The notes under the pieces: model-generated
What the model was told of the DNA's origin: nothing
The model's database searches: none
The model's input: only the letters and a program-made list of their open reading frames with translations
NCBI RefSeq assembly: GCF_026151205.1
Contig: NC_087073.1
Coordinates: forward strand, 4,115,001-4,175,000
Length of the DNA: 60,000 nt
Source of the DNA: Bolinopsis microptera
Lineage: Eukaryota; Ctenophora; Tentaculata; Lobata; Bolinopsidae
Direction: 5' to 3'
Position numbers and translations under genes: made by a program
Shown here: positions 1 through 9,072 of the stretch, in pieces
How the letters are laid out: each line of letters starts with the position of its first letter
Numbering within the stretch: position 1 is the first letter of the stretch

Positions 1-1681
1 TAGGTAAGAAGTCACAGAAACTTGGAAGCTGATTTATTTGTATCTCTCCTAGTTCTGTGTAGGCTGCATTAAGGTTAGATGCTAGGGATACAAAATACTT
101 ATTGAATTCATTAGCTATAACTCTGCGATCAGTTATCTTTTCATTGTCTATGGTAAATATAGGTCTGATATCACGTTTCTGTTTGCCACGAATTTTATTT
201 ATCAGTTCCCAGGTTTTCTTGGAATTTCCCTGAGTTTCAAGAAACTTGTCAGAATAATATTCAGATACAGCTTTTTTACGAACCTTTTTTAGAGCCTTTC
301 TATATTCTTTGTAGTCATCATAACGGTTTCTTTTATTACAGCAGATAGAACACAGGCATGTGCCCCCTTTTGTGTCAGTTTCGCCTTGTTTACACTTAAC
401 TTTCCTGACTTTCGCCCAGTCATCATACAGCCCATGGCAGTGGTTTACTGAGGCTATAATCCCGCCAGTAATCCATGGGTTGTTCTGGATAGTGCGCTTA
501 GTGGTTTTGGGTACAGCTAGTTTGCAGGTTTCGTCAATGCTGTTTTTAAAGATATCATGAAAGTTAGTAAAATCTATAATTGGTTCATTGTCTAGTTTGT
601 TACCCAAGACTTCAGCAAATTTATCAGTGTTTGATTTACAATAGTCATAATATTGAGTGTGCTTGTGAATATTTTTGGTCTTGCTAATTTCCCAGTCAAA
701 TATTGTAAATATAGGGAGGTGATGAGATATGTGATCAGTTATGACTCCAGAGGCAGTAACAGAGTCTAGGTCATTTGTAATGATGTTGTCGATGCACGAG
801 GCATTACATCCAGGCTTTTCATGAGTTGCTAATGATATCAATGGAAAGAAGCCTCTACTAAATAGGACATCTTCATACTGTGCAATAATGCTACTGTGGT
901 TACTATGGAGATTAATGTTAAAATCACCTGCAATGTGTGTATGTTTTGGTGCTTTATCAAGTATTGACGACAGTTCTTGGAGAGCTTGCTCAGCATTGCC
1001 ACTTGGAGGGCGGTATATTACTCCTATAGAAGTAGAATTTCCTAGACTACCTATAGTTACAAAGAGGGTTTCTAGATTTTCTGTTACTTGTGAAAGGTTG
1101 TTATTTTTGACAGCATTGAAGGAGTTCAGGACATATAGAGCTACTCCTGAGCCTTTTACTTTCGAGTCGAAGGTATCTTGATAGAAGCTCTCATAGCCTG
1201 TGAGTTCGTACAAGTTTTTCATTTCAGGGCCTACATTCGTTTCAGCAAGACCAATTACAGAGAATTTGTTAGTAAACCTAGCTATTTCAATTGCCAGCGA
1301 GTCAAAGTTTGATTTGTTGCCATCAAGATTTTGAAATATTAGTGAGTTTTGCACTTGTAATTCGTTAGCAAAGGTGCGGTTTATGTCTTTTACAGAATAT
1401 GAGTCACAGCTTTCAAGTACCTCAGAGATTTTACGTATTACATCATCTGCATCAGTGTTGTCATCATTGTCATCATTCAGAAGCTTAAATGGGTTATAAC
1501 GGTTTACTGCTAGGTGGATACAATTATTGCAGTACAAGTCAACTTTTTTATTTTGTTTGTCACTGGTGTTAAAACATCTAGAGTGAATGGGACAATTACA
1601 GTGGTAGCATTCAATTATAGATTGACCTAAGTAAATACTTTTTAAACAGTGGGCACAGACCTCTTTTTTAAGAACATTCAT
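1..1681 (-). CDS. LINE ORF2, N-terminal part: PHD-like zinc finger, EEP endonuclease, start of RT region (partial)
   Basis: Reading the minus strand from the ATG at 1681-1679, the frame is open to base 1 (560 codons) and runs off the window. It begins with a PHD-like C4HC3 cluster (C9, C12, C25, C28, H33, C36, C51, C54). Then come apurinic-like endonuclease (EEP) motifs of non-LTR retrotransposons: LAETNV, YRPPSG, HIAGDFNINL, SCIDNIITND and TDHISHH. The last 150 or so residues are the lysine-rich linker that precedes the RT domain; the RT catalytic core lies off-window. By family knowledge the EEP domain nicks the target for target-primed reverse transcription. Its ATG overlaps the TGA of the AlkB-SGNH ORF, which suggests coupled translation. 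The frame has no stop, so this copy may be young. CR1-like affiliation is inferred. Confidence 0.9.
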   Translation of the reverse strand, partial: MNVLKKEVCAHCLKSIYLGQSIIECYHCNCPIHSRCFNTSDKQNKKVDLYCNNCIHLAVNRYNPFKLLNDDNDDNTDADDVIRKISEVLESCDSYSVKDINRTFANELQVQNSLIFQNLDGNKSNFDSLAIEIARFTNKFSVIGLAETNVGPEMKNLYELTGYESFYQDTFDSKVKGSGVALYVLNSFNAVKNNNLSQVTENLETLFVTIGSLGNSTSIGVIYRPPSGNAEQALQELSSILDKAPKHTHIAGDFNINLHSNHSSIIAQYEDVLFSRGFFPLISLATHEKPGCNASCIDNIITNDLDSVTASGVITDHISHHLPIFTIFDWEISKTKNIHKHTQYYDYCKSNTDKFAEVLGNKLDNEPIIDFTNFHDIFKNSIDETCKLAVPKTTKRTIQNNPWITGGIIASVNHCHGLYDDWAKVRKVKCKQGETDTKGGTCLCSICCNKRNRYDDYKEYRKALKKVRKKAVSEYYSDKFLETQGNSKKTWELINKIRGKQKRDIRPIFTIDNEKITDRRVIANEFNKYFVSLASNLNAAYTELGEIQINQLPSFCDFLP

Positions 1682-2928
1682 GTTGGAGGCTGATAGCCTT
1701 CAACATGAGGCTGTCCTCCGGCGGCATGAGAATAAAGTGTTGAACCTACCTTACCGTCCCTCCTCCCCCTCTTCCTCCTATCAGTCCCTCCATGCATCCT
1801 AACAAGGACAGTATTACGGATTAAAGTAGCAAGTTTGGCCACTCCCTTCCAATTGAGGTGCAGGTAATCCGTTCGGCCATATCTGTCAAACTCCCTGGAC
1901 AAGGTTAGGCAAAGTAAGCCAGTGTTATTGTCAAGGAAGTCATCAAAGCCATCAACGAACTGGACACCAAAGTTTTTGGGGAGTAGCTCACGACGAATAA
2001 GTTCTATAAAGTAAAGAACTTTCCTATTTAAATCAGCATTTCGAGTTGGTAAAAGAGGACAAAGAAATACTTGGGCAGTTGGATTGGCCTCTTGAATTTG
2101 CTCAATCTTGAATTCTAGATGACTAAATATAGCAAAAATTTCACGCTGAGATTTAACAGATGGTCTTCTAACATCATTTATACCACACATAATAACAATG
2201 TTCTTGTATCCACATGCAAGATATGGGTTAATGTCATCTATTGTAGGAGTCCAAACATTCCGACCAGGCAGCCACTTACCAAAGCTCCTTTTGTGATCCT
2301 CTCCAAATTTCATACCTGCTCCATTTGAATCAGAGAAGATACAAGTACTGGCACGATTCTTTCCATCTATTGATCTGAAGGTGAAACTATATCGTACTGC
2401 ACCAGTGACTGACCCCTTCTGGATAGAGTGCTTGTAGTGAGCCTGACTCCTTCTGGTCATCCTGTAAACTGATCTTGGAGTACACTTGTGCGTGTGAACT
2501 GGGTTGTTCATTTCAGTGAAGAGGACTTTGCATTCACCTCCAATGGAAAGAGTCAATATGCTAGACTCTGGATGTATCACCGGTTCATTGTCTGAATGTT
2601 CAGGCAGATAACCCTCGCCTTCTTCATAGCGGTTGATCAACACGCTGTTCATTACAGGGTTTCCTTCTGCACAGAACTCCTCATTGATTTTCAGGACAAG
2701 TGTAGCAATTTTATCAGGGATCTCCACGGTTTTCTTATTCTCATCTCTGGATCCGCTATACTTGTACCTCTCTCCAAAAGAACATACTGAATGCCCATTC
2801 TCCTGACTGAACTGAAGAGATTCGCAGTATTGGAGAAGGTCTGATTCAGCATCACTGTCGATGAATTCTTCCACGGTGTCTACCACAGGTTTTTCCTCAT
2901 GTTTTGATTGAAATAAATTTTCGTGCAC
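1678..2928 (-). CDS. LINE ORF encoding AlkB-type 2OG-Fe(II) dioxygenase fused to SGNH/GDSL hydrolase
   Basis: A 416-codon frame. Residues about 30-190 look like an AlkB-family nucleic-acid dioxygenase: NRYEEGEGYLPEHSD holds the iron-binding H111-x-D113, a second histidine (H164 or H167) follows, and R179-x5-R185 matches the family's 2-oxoglutarate-binding arginine motif, so all expected catalytic residues are present. Residues about 193-375 look like an SGNH esterase: block I FSDSN (Ser201), block III GIND (N251), block V DYLH (D354, H357). The tail is basic (RRKRGRR). SGNH domains are known in ORF1 of some CR1-like LINEs; the AlkB fusion is unusual to my knowledge. The frame opens at a GTG at 2928 and an in-frame stop lies just upstream (2944-2946), so the true start is unclear; no ATG lies near the N-terminus. 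Both domains appear intact. Confidence 0.85.
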   Translation of the reverse strand: MHENLFQSKHEEKPVVDTVEEFIDSDAESDLLQYCESLQFSQENGHSVCSFGERYKYSGSRDENKKTVEIPDKIATLVLKINEEFCAEGNPVMNSVLINRYEEGEGYLPEHSDNEPVIHPESSILTLSIGGECKVLFTEMNNPVHTHKCTPRSVYRMTRRSQAHYKHSIQKGSVTGAVRYSFTFRSIDGKNRASTCIFSDSNGAGMKFGEDHKRSFGKWLPGRNVWTPTIDDINPYLACGYKNIVIMCGINDVRRPSVKSQREIFAIFSHLEFKIEQIQEANPTAQVFLCPLLPTRNADLNRKVLYFIELIRRELLPKNFGVQFVDGFDDFLDNNTGLLCLTLSREFDRYGRTDYLHLNWKGVAKLATLIRNTVLVRMHGGTDRRKRGRRDGKVGSTLYSHAAGGQPHVEGYQPPT

Positions 2929-3662
2929 ATACAGAATGAATGGTTAATAATTTAATATATATGTAGACCAAGCTCTGTGCACGGGATGCTTCCTGGAAGA
3001 ATCCAGTTCTTTTAGCGGGGCACCCTACCTAAAGCCAAATTGAGATATAATAATCATATTCCTAGAGAAATAATCAGAAATCGAATACCAATCAAATAAT
3101 ATGATATATATGAGTAGTAACCATATTTACTATGCAAAATGCCCCAACCACATAGTGTAAATTTATATAGAATTCAAATTCCATATCATCATTAAACCTC
3201 AATACCTAGTCAATATAATAGCCCAAGCAAAATTAAATAACTTCTTATATACCTTACTGTCATACTACAAATTAATTAAACATTTGAAATCTGTTGACCA
3301 GAGAATAAATTTCTAAGCCTAATGCAAGTGAAATAATTTAGATGCAATAATGAATGCCTAATGTGAGTATCATTTGTCAATGTCCTTGTAAAAAAGTCTG
3401 TACAAGAGATATGAGTAACTAATATAGAAGAAAAAACAGGAAGTTGTCGTCTGTTGTAAAATAAATAAAATATCTAGAATATAAATTAGAATATAAAATA
3501 ACATTCAGTCAATGTGTCGTCAATAAACTGTACAATTATCAAATGTTAAAACTGGGTGATACAGTCACCAAAAAAAAATACTAAGTATGATAAGTTAATA
3601 AATTAAATGTGGTCTATAAAACTACCACTAAGTATAATAGGTCAATAAATTAAAAGTGGTTT
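2909..3662 (-). repeat. 754-bp segment between two LINE ORFs, repeated at 30841-31594
   Basis: The minus strand here is nearly identical to plus-strand 30841-31594, with a few substitutions and small indels. It starts in the last codons of the PHD ORF (the KPLLIY end comes from it) and stops within the first codons of the AlkB ORF. Internally it has a diverged tandem duplication of about 50 bp (unit with GTGGTAGTTTTATA). At 31 kb the same segment follows an RT C-terminus and ends in an A-rich tract, so there it behaves as a LINE 3' UTR. Here it sits between two ORFs and has no poly(A). See findings. Confidence 0.85.
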
Positions 3663-4517
3663 AAAGGTGGTCTTTGATAGAAGGTGCTTATCATTTAATG
3701 CAGAACCAGATGATGGCTGATCATGAGGAATTGTCGTCTGTTGGGAAGATAGTTGGTCTAGAGACTGCTTGATTCCCTTCAGTTCAAGAGAAATATGCGG
3801 TTCCTGCCGAGTATGTTCATCAAGCTGGTCTATGATATCATGTATCAATTTCTCAGTGTCAAGCTTGGGAGCAGTAGATGAGACAAGACCTTTGGTGGAA
3901 AGATCTGTGATTTGTTTCTGAAGGTCTTTAATAGCCTTTTTGACACCACTTACATCTTCACTTAGTTCTCCTTTACAATGGTCTTCTATGTTTTTGACTC
4001 GGTTTTGATGGTCTTTCAAACCATGTTCATTGGTTAGCAGGTGTTGCATGTGAAGGTCGAGGTTTTGGATCACCTGGATCGACTCTTTCATTTTATCAAC
4101 ATCAATTGTTGATAGTGATTTCGTCAAGGTTTCTATGTCCTTGAGATTCTGACAGGCAGAGTGCACCTCATAATCACTATTGGACTGTTGTAGACTCAGG
4201 GTGTTCCGACATTTGTAGCAGAAGTTGTCGTATGAGATATCTTTGATGGTGGTTGGTACGGGTGCAACGTAGCAAAATGGACATAACCACTTTTCCAGCT
4301 TCATTATTGACGGCTTCGTGATACCCTTTAGTCCCAGACAATCTGCATGCCAGTTCTGTTTGCATCCTGTGCATATTAGCTTGAAGCTTCCAGCATTTGA
4401 TTGGCTGCATGGGCATTTATCAACATTATGATGCTCTTTTTTAGCGGTTGGCCCTGTTCCTGTCACAGAGCCTCGTCTATTTCCGGTAGATGGTGTTTTT
4501 ATACCTGTACCTGACAT
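3642..4517 (-). CDS. LINE ORF1-like protein: PHD finger plus coiled coil
   Basis: A 291-aa frame from the ATG at 4517; the frame extends 6 codons further to a GTG at 4535, but the ATG is more likely. Residues 35-82 form a C4HC3 PHD finger (C35, C37, C49, C52, H57, C60, C79, C82, with WHADC and WLCPFC). Residues about 130-290 are charged heptad-rich coiled coil. PHD-type zinc fingers with coiled coils are known in ORF1 proteins of several CR1-like LINEs, where they are thought to help form the RNP. It lies 713 bp upstream of the AlkB-SGNH ORF on the same strand. Whether both belong to one element is uncertain, because the spacer is identical to a LINE 3' UTR elsewhere in this window. Confidence 0.8.
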   Translation of the reverse strand: MSGTGIKTPSTGNRRGSVTGTGPTAKKEHHNVDKCPCSQSNAGSFKLICTGCKQNWHADCLGLKGITKPSIMKLEKWLCPFCYVAPVPTTIKDISYDNFCYKCRNTLSLQQSNSDYEVHSACQNLKDIETLTKSLSTIDVDKMKESIQVIQNLDLHMQHLLTNEHGLKDHQNRVKNIEDHCKGELSEDVSGVKKAIKDLQKQITDLSTKGLVSSTAPKLDTEKLIHDIIDQLDEHTRQEPHISLELKGIKQSLDQLSSQQTTIPHDQPSSGSALNDKHLLSKTTFKPLLIY

Positions 4518-4799
4518 CGCACAGCCAAGCAACACACAGCTAATAGAGACAGCACAGCAAACAAATCAAGCAACAAATAACTCACGTCTCCCCTTTGGGG
4601 GTACTAGTACATGCTATCCCTGAACTCAAATTATTTGTTATATAGCAGCGCTGAAAGTATTAAAACTCTATTAAAATGCTTTTGGTTTAAGCGCTGACTC
4701 ACATTTGGAACTGGCACGGGTATAATTGTAATATCCTACGAAGTCAGCATGTCATATTATTTCGCAAAACTCGTTTAAATATCTTGACAATATTTGTCA
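4518..4799. other. Upstream flank of the LINE, no gene seen
   Basis: AT-rich sequence that includes the probable 5' UTR of the PHD ORF (about 4518-4620). No coding frame or clear element boundary was found. Confidence 0.5.
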
Positions 4800-5045
4800 T
4801 ACGTTGTATGACCCGCCGCGCACGAAGTGCGCGGCTCCCCCTGTAGCGTCGAAGACGCTACATAGTGAAACGACCGTGGGGGTCGCAACGTGATACAAGA
4901 CAATATTTACAATTTAAAGTTTATGGTTTTAGGTTTAGGCGCGGCGCACCGCTTATATGTTATAGCTCAATCATTTTATATTTTCAGCGCTGTGTTGCTA
5001 CACGCTGTATAACATGTGGACCCAGCGCGGTGCCGCGCCTTAGCA
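4800..5045. repeat. Cluster of GC-rich hairpins
   Basis: Several short inverted repeats stand out from the AT-rich surroundings: CCGCGCAC-GAA-GTGCGCGG at about 4815, GTAGCGTC-GAA-GACGCTAC at about 4843, and a longer pair at about 4936-4952 with 5022-5040 (GGCGCGGC against GCCGCGCC). The outer ends ACGTTG and CAACGT are also complementary. This is foldback-rich, probably part of a mobile element that ends at the doubled motif near 5284-5324. Confidence 0.6.
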
Positions 5046-5283
5046 GCAAAAGAGTTATTTATTTTAAAATTTATTTTTGTATCTAGCAAAAATGATGTAA
5101 TGTTTTTAATATGACGTAGAATTAAACATTAAAGCTATTTCCATACAGCCTAAGTATGCTCGTTAGAAAAACTATCAACAATGAACATGCTAGCTTTCTT
5201 TATTGTTGTACTGGATGTAACAAGTTTATTATCGGATGTCTACTTATATTTATTTTGATATTATTATTCATTGTAATGGCAAT

Positions 5284-5324
5284 AAAATTTAAATTTTGTT
5301 TTACTTAAAATTTTGTTTTACTAT
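5284..5324. repeat. Doubled terminal motif AAATTTTGTTTTACT
   Basis: Two direct copies of AAATTTTGTTTTACT lie a few bases apart, immediately before the 2-kb repeat family at 5336. The same layout with a diverged motif occurs at 8976-9011, 17546-17579, 20495-20526, 25599-25635 and 27583-27614. It is interpreted as the end of a class of non-autonomous elements. Confidence 0.65.
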
Positions 5325-5333
5325 AGTGCCTTG

Positions 5334-7490
5334 ACCATTGTTAATGATCAGGCCCGGCGCGCGCTACTTCGTAGCACTTGCCATCGGGCCATTTTGAGAA
5401 GAAAGCGGCGCGCGCTACTTCGAAGAAAGTAACGGATATAACTCGTCTAAATTTCTTCGAAGTAGCCCGATGGCAAGTGCTACGAAGTAGCGCGCGCCGG
5501 GCCAGATCATTAACAATTAAATGGTCAATAGCGCATCTCGCCGTGAGAAGCCTCATTGAGTGCGCGGCGCGGCACAGTAACGCAGCACGCTACAAAGTGC
5601 CGACAAAACTTTGACGAAGCCAAATGAATAAAGTGTTTAAAATCGGTCGGTGTTAAGTAGTTTGATTAATCATTTTGTGACCCAAATGTGATATAAAAAT
5701 GTCTCAGTACTCTCCCTCTTTCGCTCTTTATCCCCTCATAAGATATTTGCTATATAGTTAGGTAATTTAGCAGTGGATCTCAATATTCAGAGGCGGCTAT
5801 CATGGCTATGTTGTATGTGAACATCTTACCTGGGGACCTCAGGCTATTATGTTCATAAACATAGCCTGACGAATTTGAACCCTCTCAAACGCGCAAGTAA
5901 GCGCGTTTATGCGATTTTACAATCAAATAATCAGATTTTACAATCTAACTCAGTGCGCAGCTCTTGTAGTGTATACGTCACTTCTTTCCAATTGGTATTT
6001 GTAATTTGTTTTATTCTGAATATTTGTTTTATTCTGGTAGTTGAAGTGCACGTGATTTCGTGTGCGGCTGTGACTGGTTCTAAACGATCACGTGAATGCT
6101 GGTCACGTGCGCTTTAACATCCAATGAGCATCCGCGCTTTTTTCAGGGTGATGGAGGTCGTAATTCACTCAGCCCGAATATAGATTCGGCGGAATTACAG
6201 GCTGAGCGCGGCCCGGCCCATGCAGTAAGTGAACATCTGGTGCCTGGTGTTTAAAAATAGAAATAGTGATCTTAGTAATAGTGTTCGGAAATATCTTATT
6301 GCAGTATAAAGCTCTTTATTCACTCAAACGTTCGAATGAAAGCGCACGCATGATCTCTGTGAAAAATTTTTTGTAGCGTGATGCACTACTAACTGGGCTG
6401 ACCCCAAGTCCCCCACCCCCTCCCCTCCCCAGTCCGTCGATTGGACTCCCAACAAAACTGCTAGCCACCTCCCAGTCAATATTGCCTATCAAGTATCAAG
6501 TATAACTATATAACGTAATATGTAATCTAAGTAAACTATAGGTAAAAATATAATATTAATCATAAGCTAAAATGTACTAATCTTTGTATTGTAAATGGGG
6601 AAAAAGAAGAAACATTGTCAGTCAGTCGAGAAAATTGTCAGTCAGGCTATATGGCAGCTTTGTAGATGTTGTGACTATGCTAGTAGTGGTCCCAGGCTTG
6701 CGACTGGAATTGCGGTGTTAAATCGATTTAATGGTACCAACGATCCACCTCCCACTTGTTGTTTGGTACTTAGCATTAATAGTGTTAGCTGTAGCCATTT
6801 ATAGCAAGAATCTTAAAACTAAAGGGGATGACAAGGAAAAGAGGAAGGAAAAAGAATAACGGGACAAACAATTAATTAAAGTATTTATAGGAGCATTAGA
6901 TATTGTAATTACAAGCTTCAATAATAAATCACTGACTAAAACTTCTAATTAAAATGACACTTGGTACGCTCGCCCATTTTCACTGGTCAGTCTGAACTTC
7001 GGTTTAGCACGTTGTACACTTATTCACCTAAGTTTCAGAATTTGTTCAGTTTAGCAGAGTTAGTACCCGTGTTTCAATAAATCAAAAGATATCAGGGGAG
7101 TTCTTTAATAATGTTACGGTCATCTAGAATACCGAACTTCCTGAAAACGTTATCATATTTCCTCAGACAACGTTTAATGCCTTTAATCAGTCTATCACGG
7201 CTATATCCTCTATCAATTAGAATTTTGAATATTTTGTGAAGATGGGAGGTAAAGATATCCAATCTAGTGCAAACATTACCATATCTAAGAACTTGACTTG
7301 AAAAAACGTTGTAGCCAACCTCGGTTGGGATGTTACTGTGAGGAAATGTAAGGGATACAACATGAAAATTAAAATCATCAGTGAGGGGCACTAAGAATTA
7401 TATTGAAGTGTATTTGGAACAAAGCGAGTTCACACTATCAGTATCACACTGTTTTAACATCGAAAATGTAATTAGAGGGATATATATAGT
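5334..7490. repeat. 2-kb repeat family, copy 1
   Basis: The stretch 5334-6510 matches 21717-22968 in direct orientation with few changes, and 7381-7490 matches 22971-23065. The start is an inverted repeat: 5336-5387 and 5466-5518 are complementary (GCGCGCGCTACTTCGTAGC). Copy 1 holds an extra 870 bp (6510-7380), including an RT fragment, that copy 2 lacks. The short ORF at 5875-6117 is preserved in both copies, but only because the whole DNA is; it has no recognisable protein signature. Probably a transposable element with no coding capacity of its own. Confidence 0.75.
7092..7391 (-). pseudogene. Reverse-transcriptase C-terminal fragment
   Basis: The 99-codon frame contains DDFNFHVVSLTFPHSNIP, then a tyrosine/serine-rich segment with SQVLRYGNVC, and a basic tail ending in RKYDNVFRKFG. 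This matches by memory the end of a family of RT proteins common in cnidarian and mollusc genomes (pattern DDFNF ... NIP ... AYGVYxSQLxRYxRxC). The RT core is missing, so it is a broken fragment. It lies in the 870-bp stretch that is absent from copy 2 of the surrounding repeat. Confidence 0.6.
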
Positions 7491-8372
7491 TGGTCATACG
7501 TATACTAACATCCACAAATACTTACCATATCGGTTACCCAAACCATCATTTTACGTAGTCTGTTATGTAGCATGTTCTTGACAAATAAATGTATTAACAT
7601 CAACTATAAATAAATATTTTGAATCCCGTCGAGAATATAACTAAAAAGTCTAGGGGGTCCAAGGTGAAATTTTGAATAGTTAAATATTAAATCCCTAAAA
7701 CAGACCGATTGAGCTAAAAGGTACAACAAAAGACATCTGAAACTAACTTAAATTTTATTAAACTAACTTCAATATAATTAATAATCAAATAACGTTATGA
7801 ATAGATAAAATATGATTATCAGAAACTGTCAGCAAAAACTATTGTTAATGTTAAGATGAAATTTAAGGGAATTTAAAAGTAAAATACAGCTAACTGGTTG
7901 CAATTCTTTATGAAAAAACGAGAGTTGATAAGTTCAAGACTTGTGCACGTACTAGGCCCATAGGACACCAGAAACTTGACCAAAAATTTTTCATAAAAGA
8001 GCACACCAAACCGATATTTAAGCATAATAATATTCTATCTAATTCTATACAAAATCTCTATACATACCACAGTTACCTCGAGCTCTACAAGATAATGAAA
8101 TTCCGTGCTCCAATATCCCTACATGAGGGTTACACATGTTCCTCAAGGAAACCCTGTCTTCTAATCTGTCAGGCAGACCCACCTGACAATCACAACACTA
8201 GATCAACCAAAATTTTTAACATTTTAACCCCAAAGTTCAGAATGACTGACTTTACTACTAGTGTAATGTGCTTGCGAGGTAAGTTAAAACGTGCGCTATT
8301 AGCTAATCAACATAATCACGCCCTGCTTGATTGGACCGTCAAAGATTTTGACTGCACAAATGTTATTGTCCA
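7491..8372. other. Non-coding, no feature seen
   Basis: AT-rich sequence with only short frames that look random. No repeat partner was recognised elsewhere in the window. Confidence 0.5.
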
Positions 8373-9011
8373 AACATAACTGGCTGGCCACACACATCTC
8401 AATTAAAATTACGCTAGGCCACTGTTTTCCAAGTCTTGTCCTGTGAGTAAAGTATGTGTGAGAAAGTTTTAATAAAATCGTTGTATATTTATTTTTGAAT
8501 TTTAAAAATCTAATTTGAGAATGAAGGTTAAAGAAATTTTTAATTAGCACTGTATAGTTTAAGATATTTATAGCTTATTATAACAATTGATACAAAGGCC
8601 ATAATCTTTCACCAGCTCTCCAATATCCACCTTGAAGCTGCATTTTATATCCTAAATATAAACTAAATCATGTTTTAGTGTAGACTTTTTGTCACAACAA
8701 GACTGCAACCTATAGTAACAATTATAAACAGAACCTCTAATGTCTGCTAACAATTTTTCTTCTAGTCCTAATCTGAGCCTTGTCTCTAAAAACTTAACTG
8801 AACTAGCGTTTCGGTGTGTGCAAAAGCTTCCAGGCACGCGCATTCCTTGCCCCGTTAGTTACCTGTCCTTCATAAACCAAACTAGCAGTCAGGACAAAAA
8901 GTCATACACCAAATGGGCATTATATTTATGAATTGTTTTACATCTTTTTATTCTGTAAAAATGTGCTAAAATTAAATTTCTTGTTTCATTGAAAATTTCT
9001 TGTTTCATTGA
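8373..9011 (-). mobile_element. Non-autonomous element, copy A (no target duplication)
   Basis: About 640 bp, matching 16935-17579 over its full length with many substitutions. Read on the minus strand it starts with a doubled motif (TCAATGAAACAAGAAATTT twice) and ends CCAGCCAG. It encodes nothing. In both copies the bases flanking the minus-strand element are T and T, with no visible target duplication. That behaviour, together with end-specific repeats and no TIR, recalls Helentron-type non-autonomous rolling-circle elements, but this is an inference. Confidence 0.65.
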
Positions 9012-9072
9012 AGTTATATCAGTCCTGTGGAGACAGAAAATTTAAACCCATTTAACACCTAAATTAAATGTT

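Noticed and set aside
360-1181. Plus-strand frames at 360-560 and 888-1181
   Set aside because: They are antisense to the well-supported endonuclease ORF on the minus strand.
5875-6117. 80-codon frame repeated almost unchanged at 22329-22571
   Set aside because: Conservation equals that of the non-coding DNA around it in the two repeat copies, there is no protein signature, and the few differences include amino-acid changes; not called as a gene.
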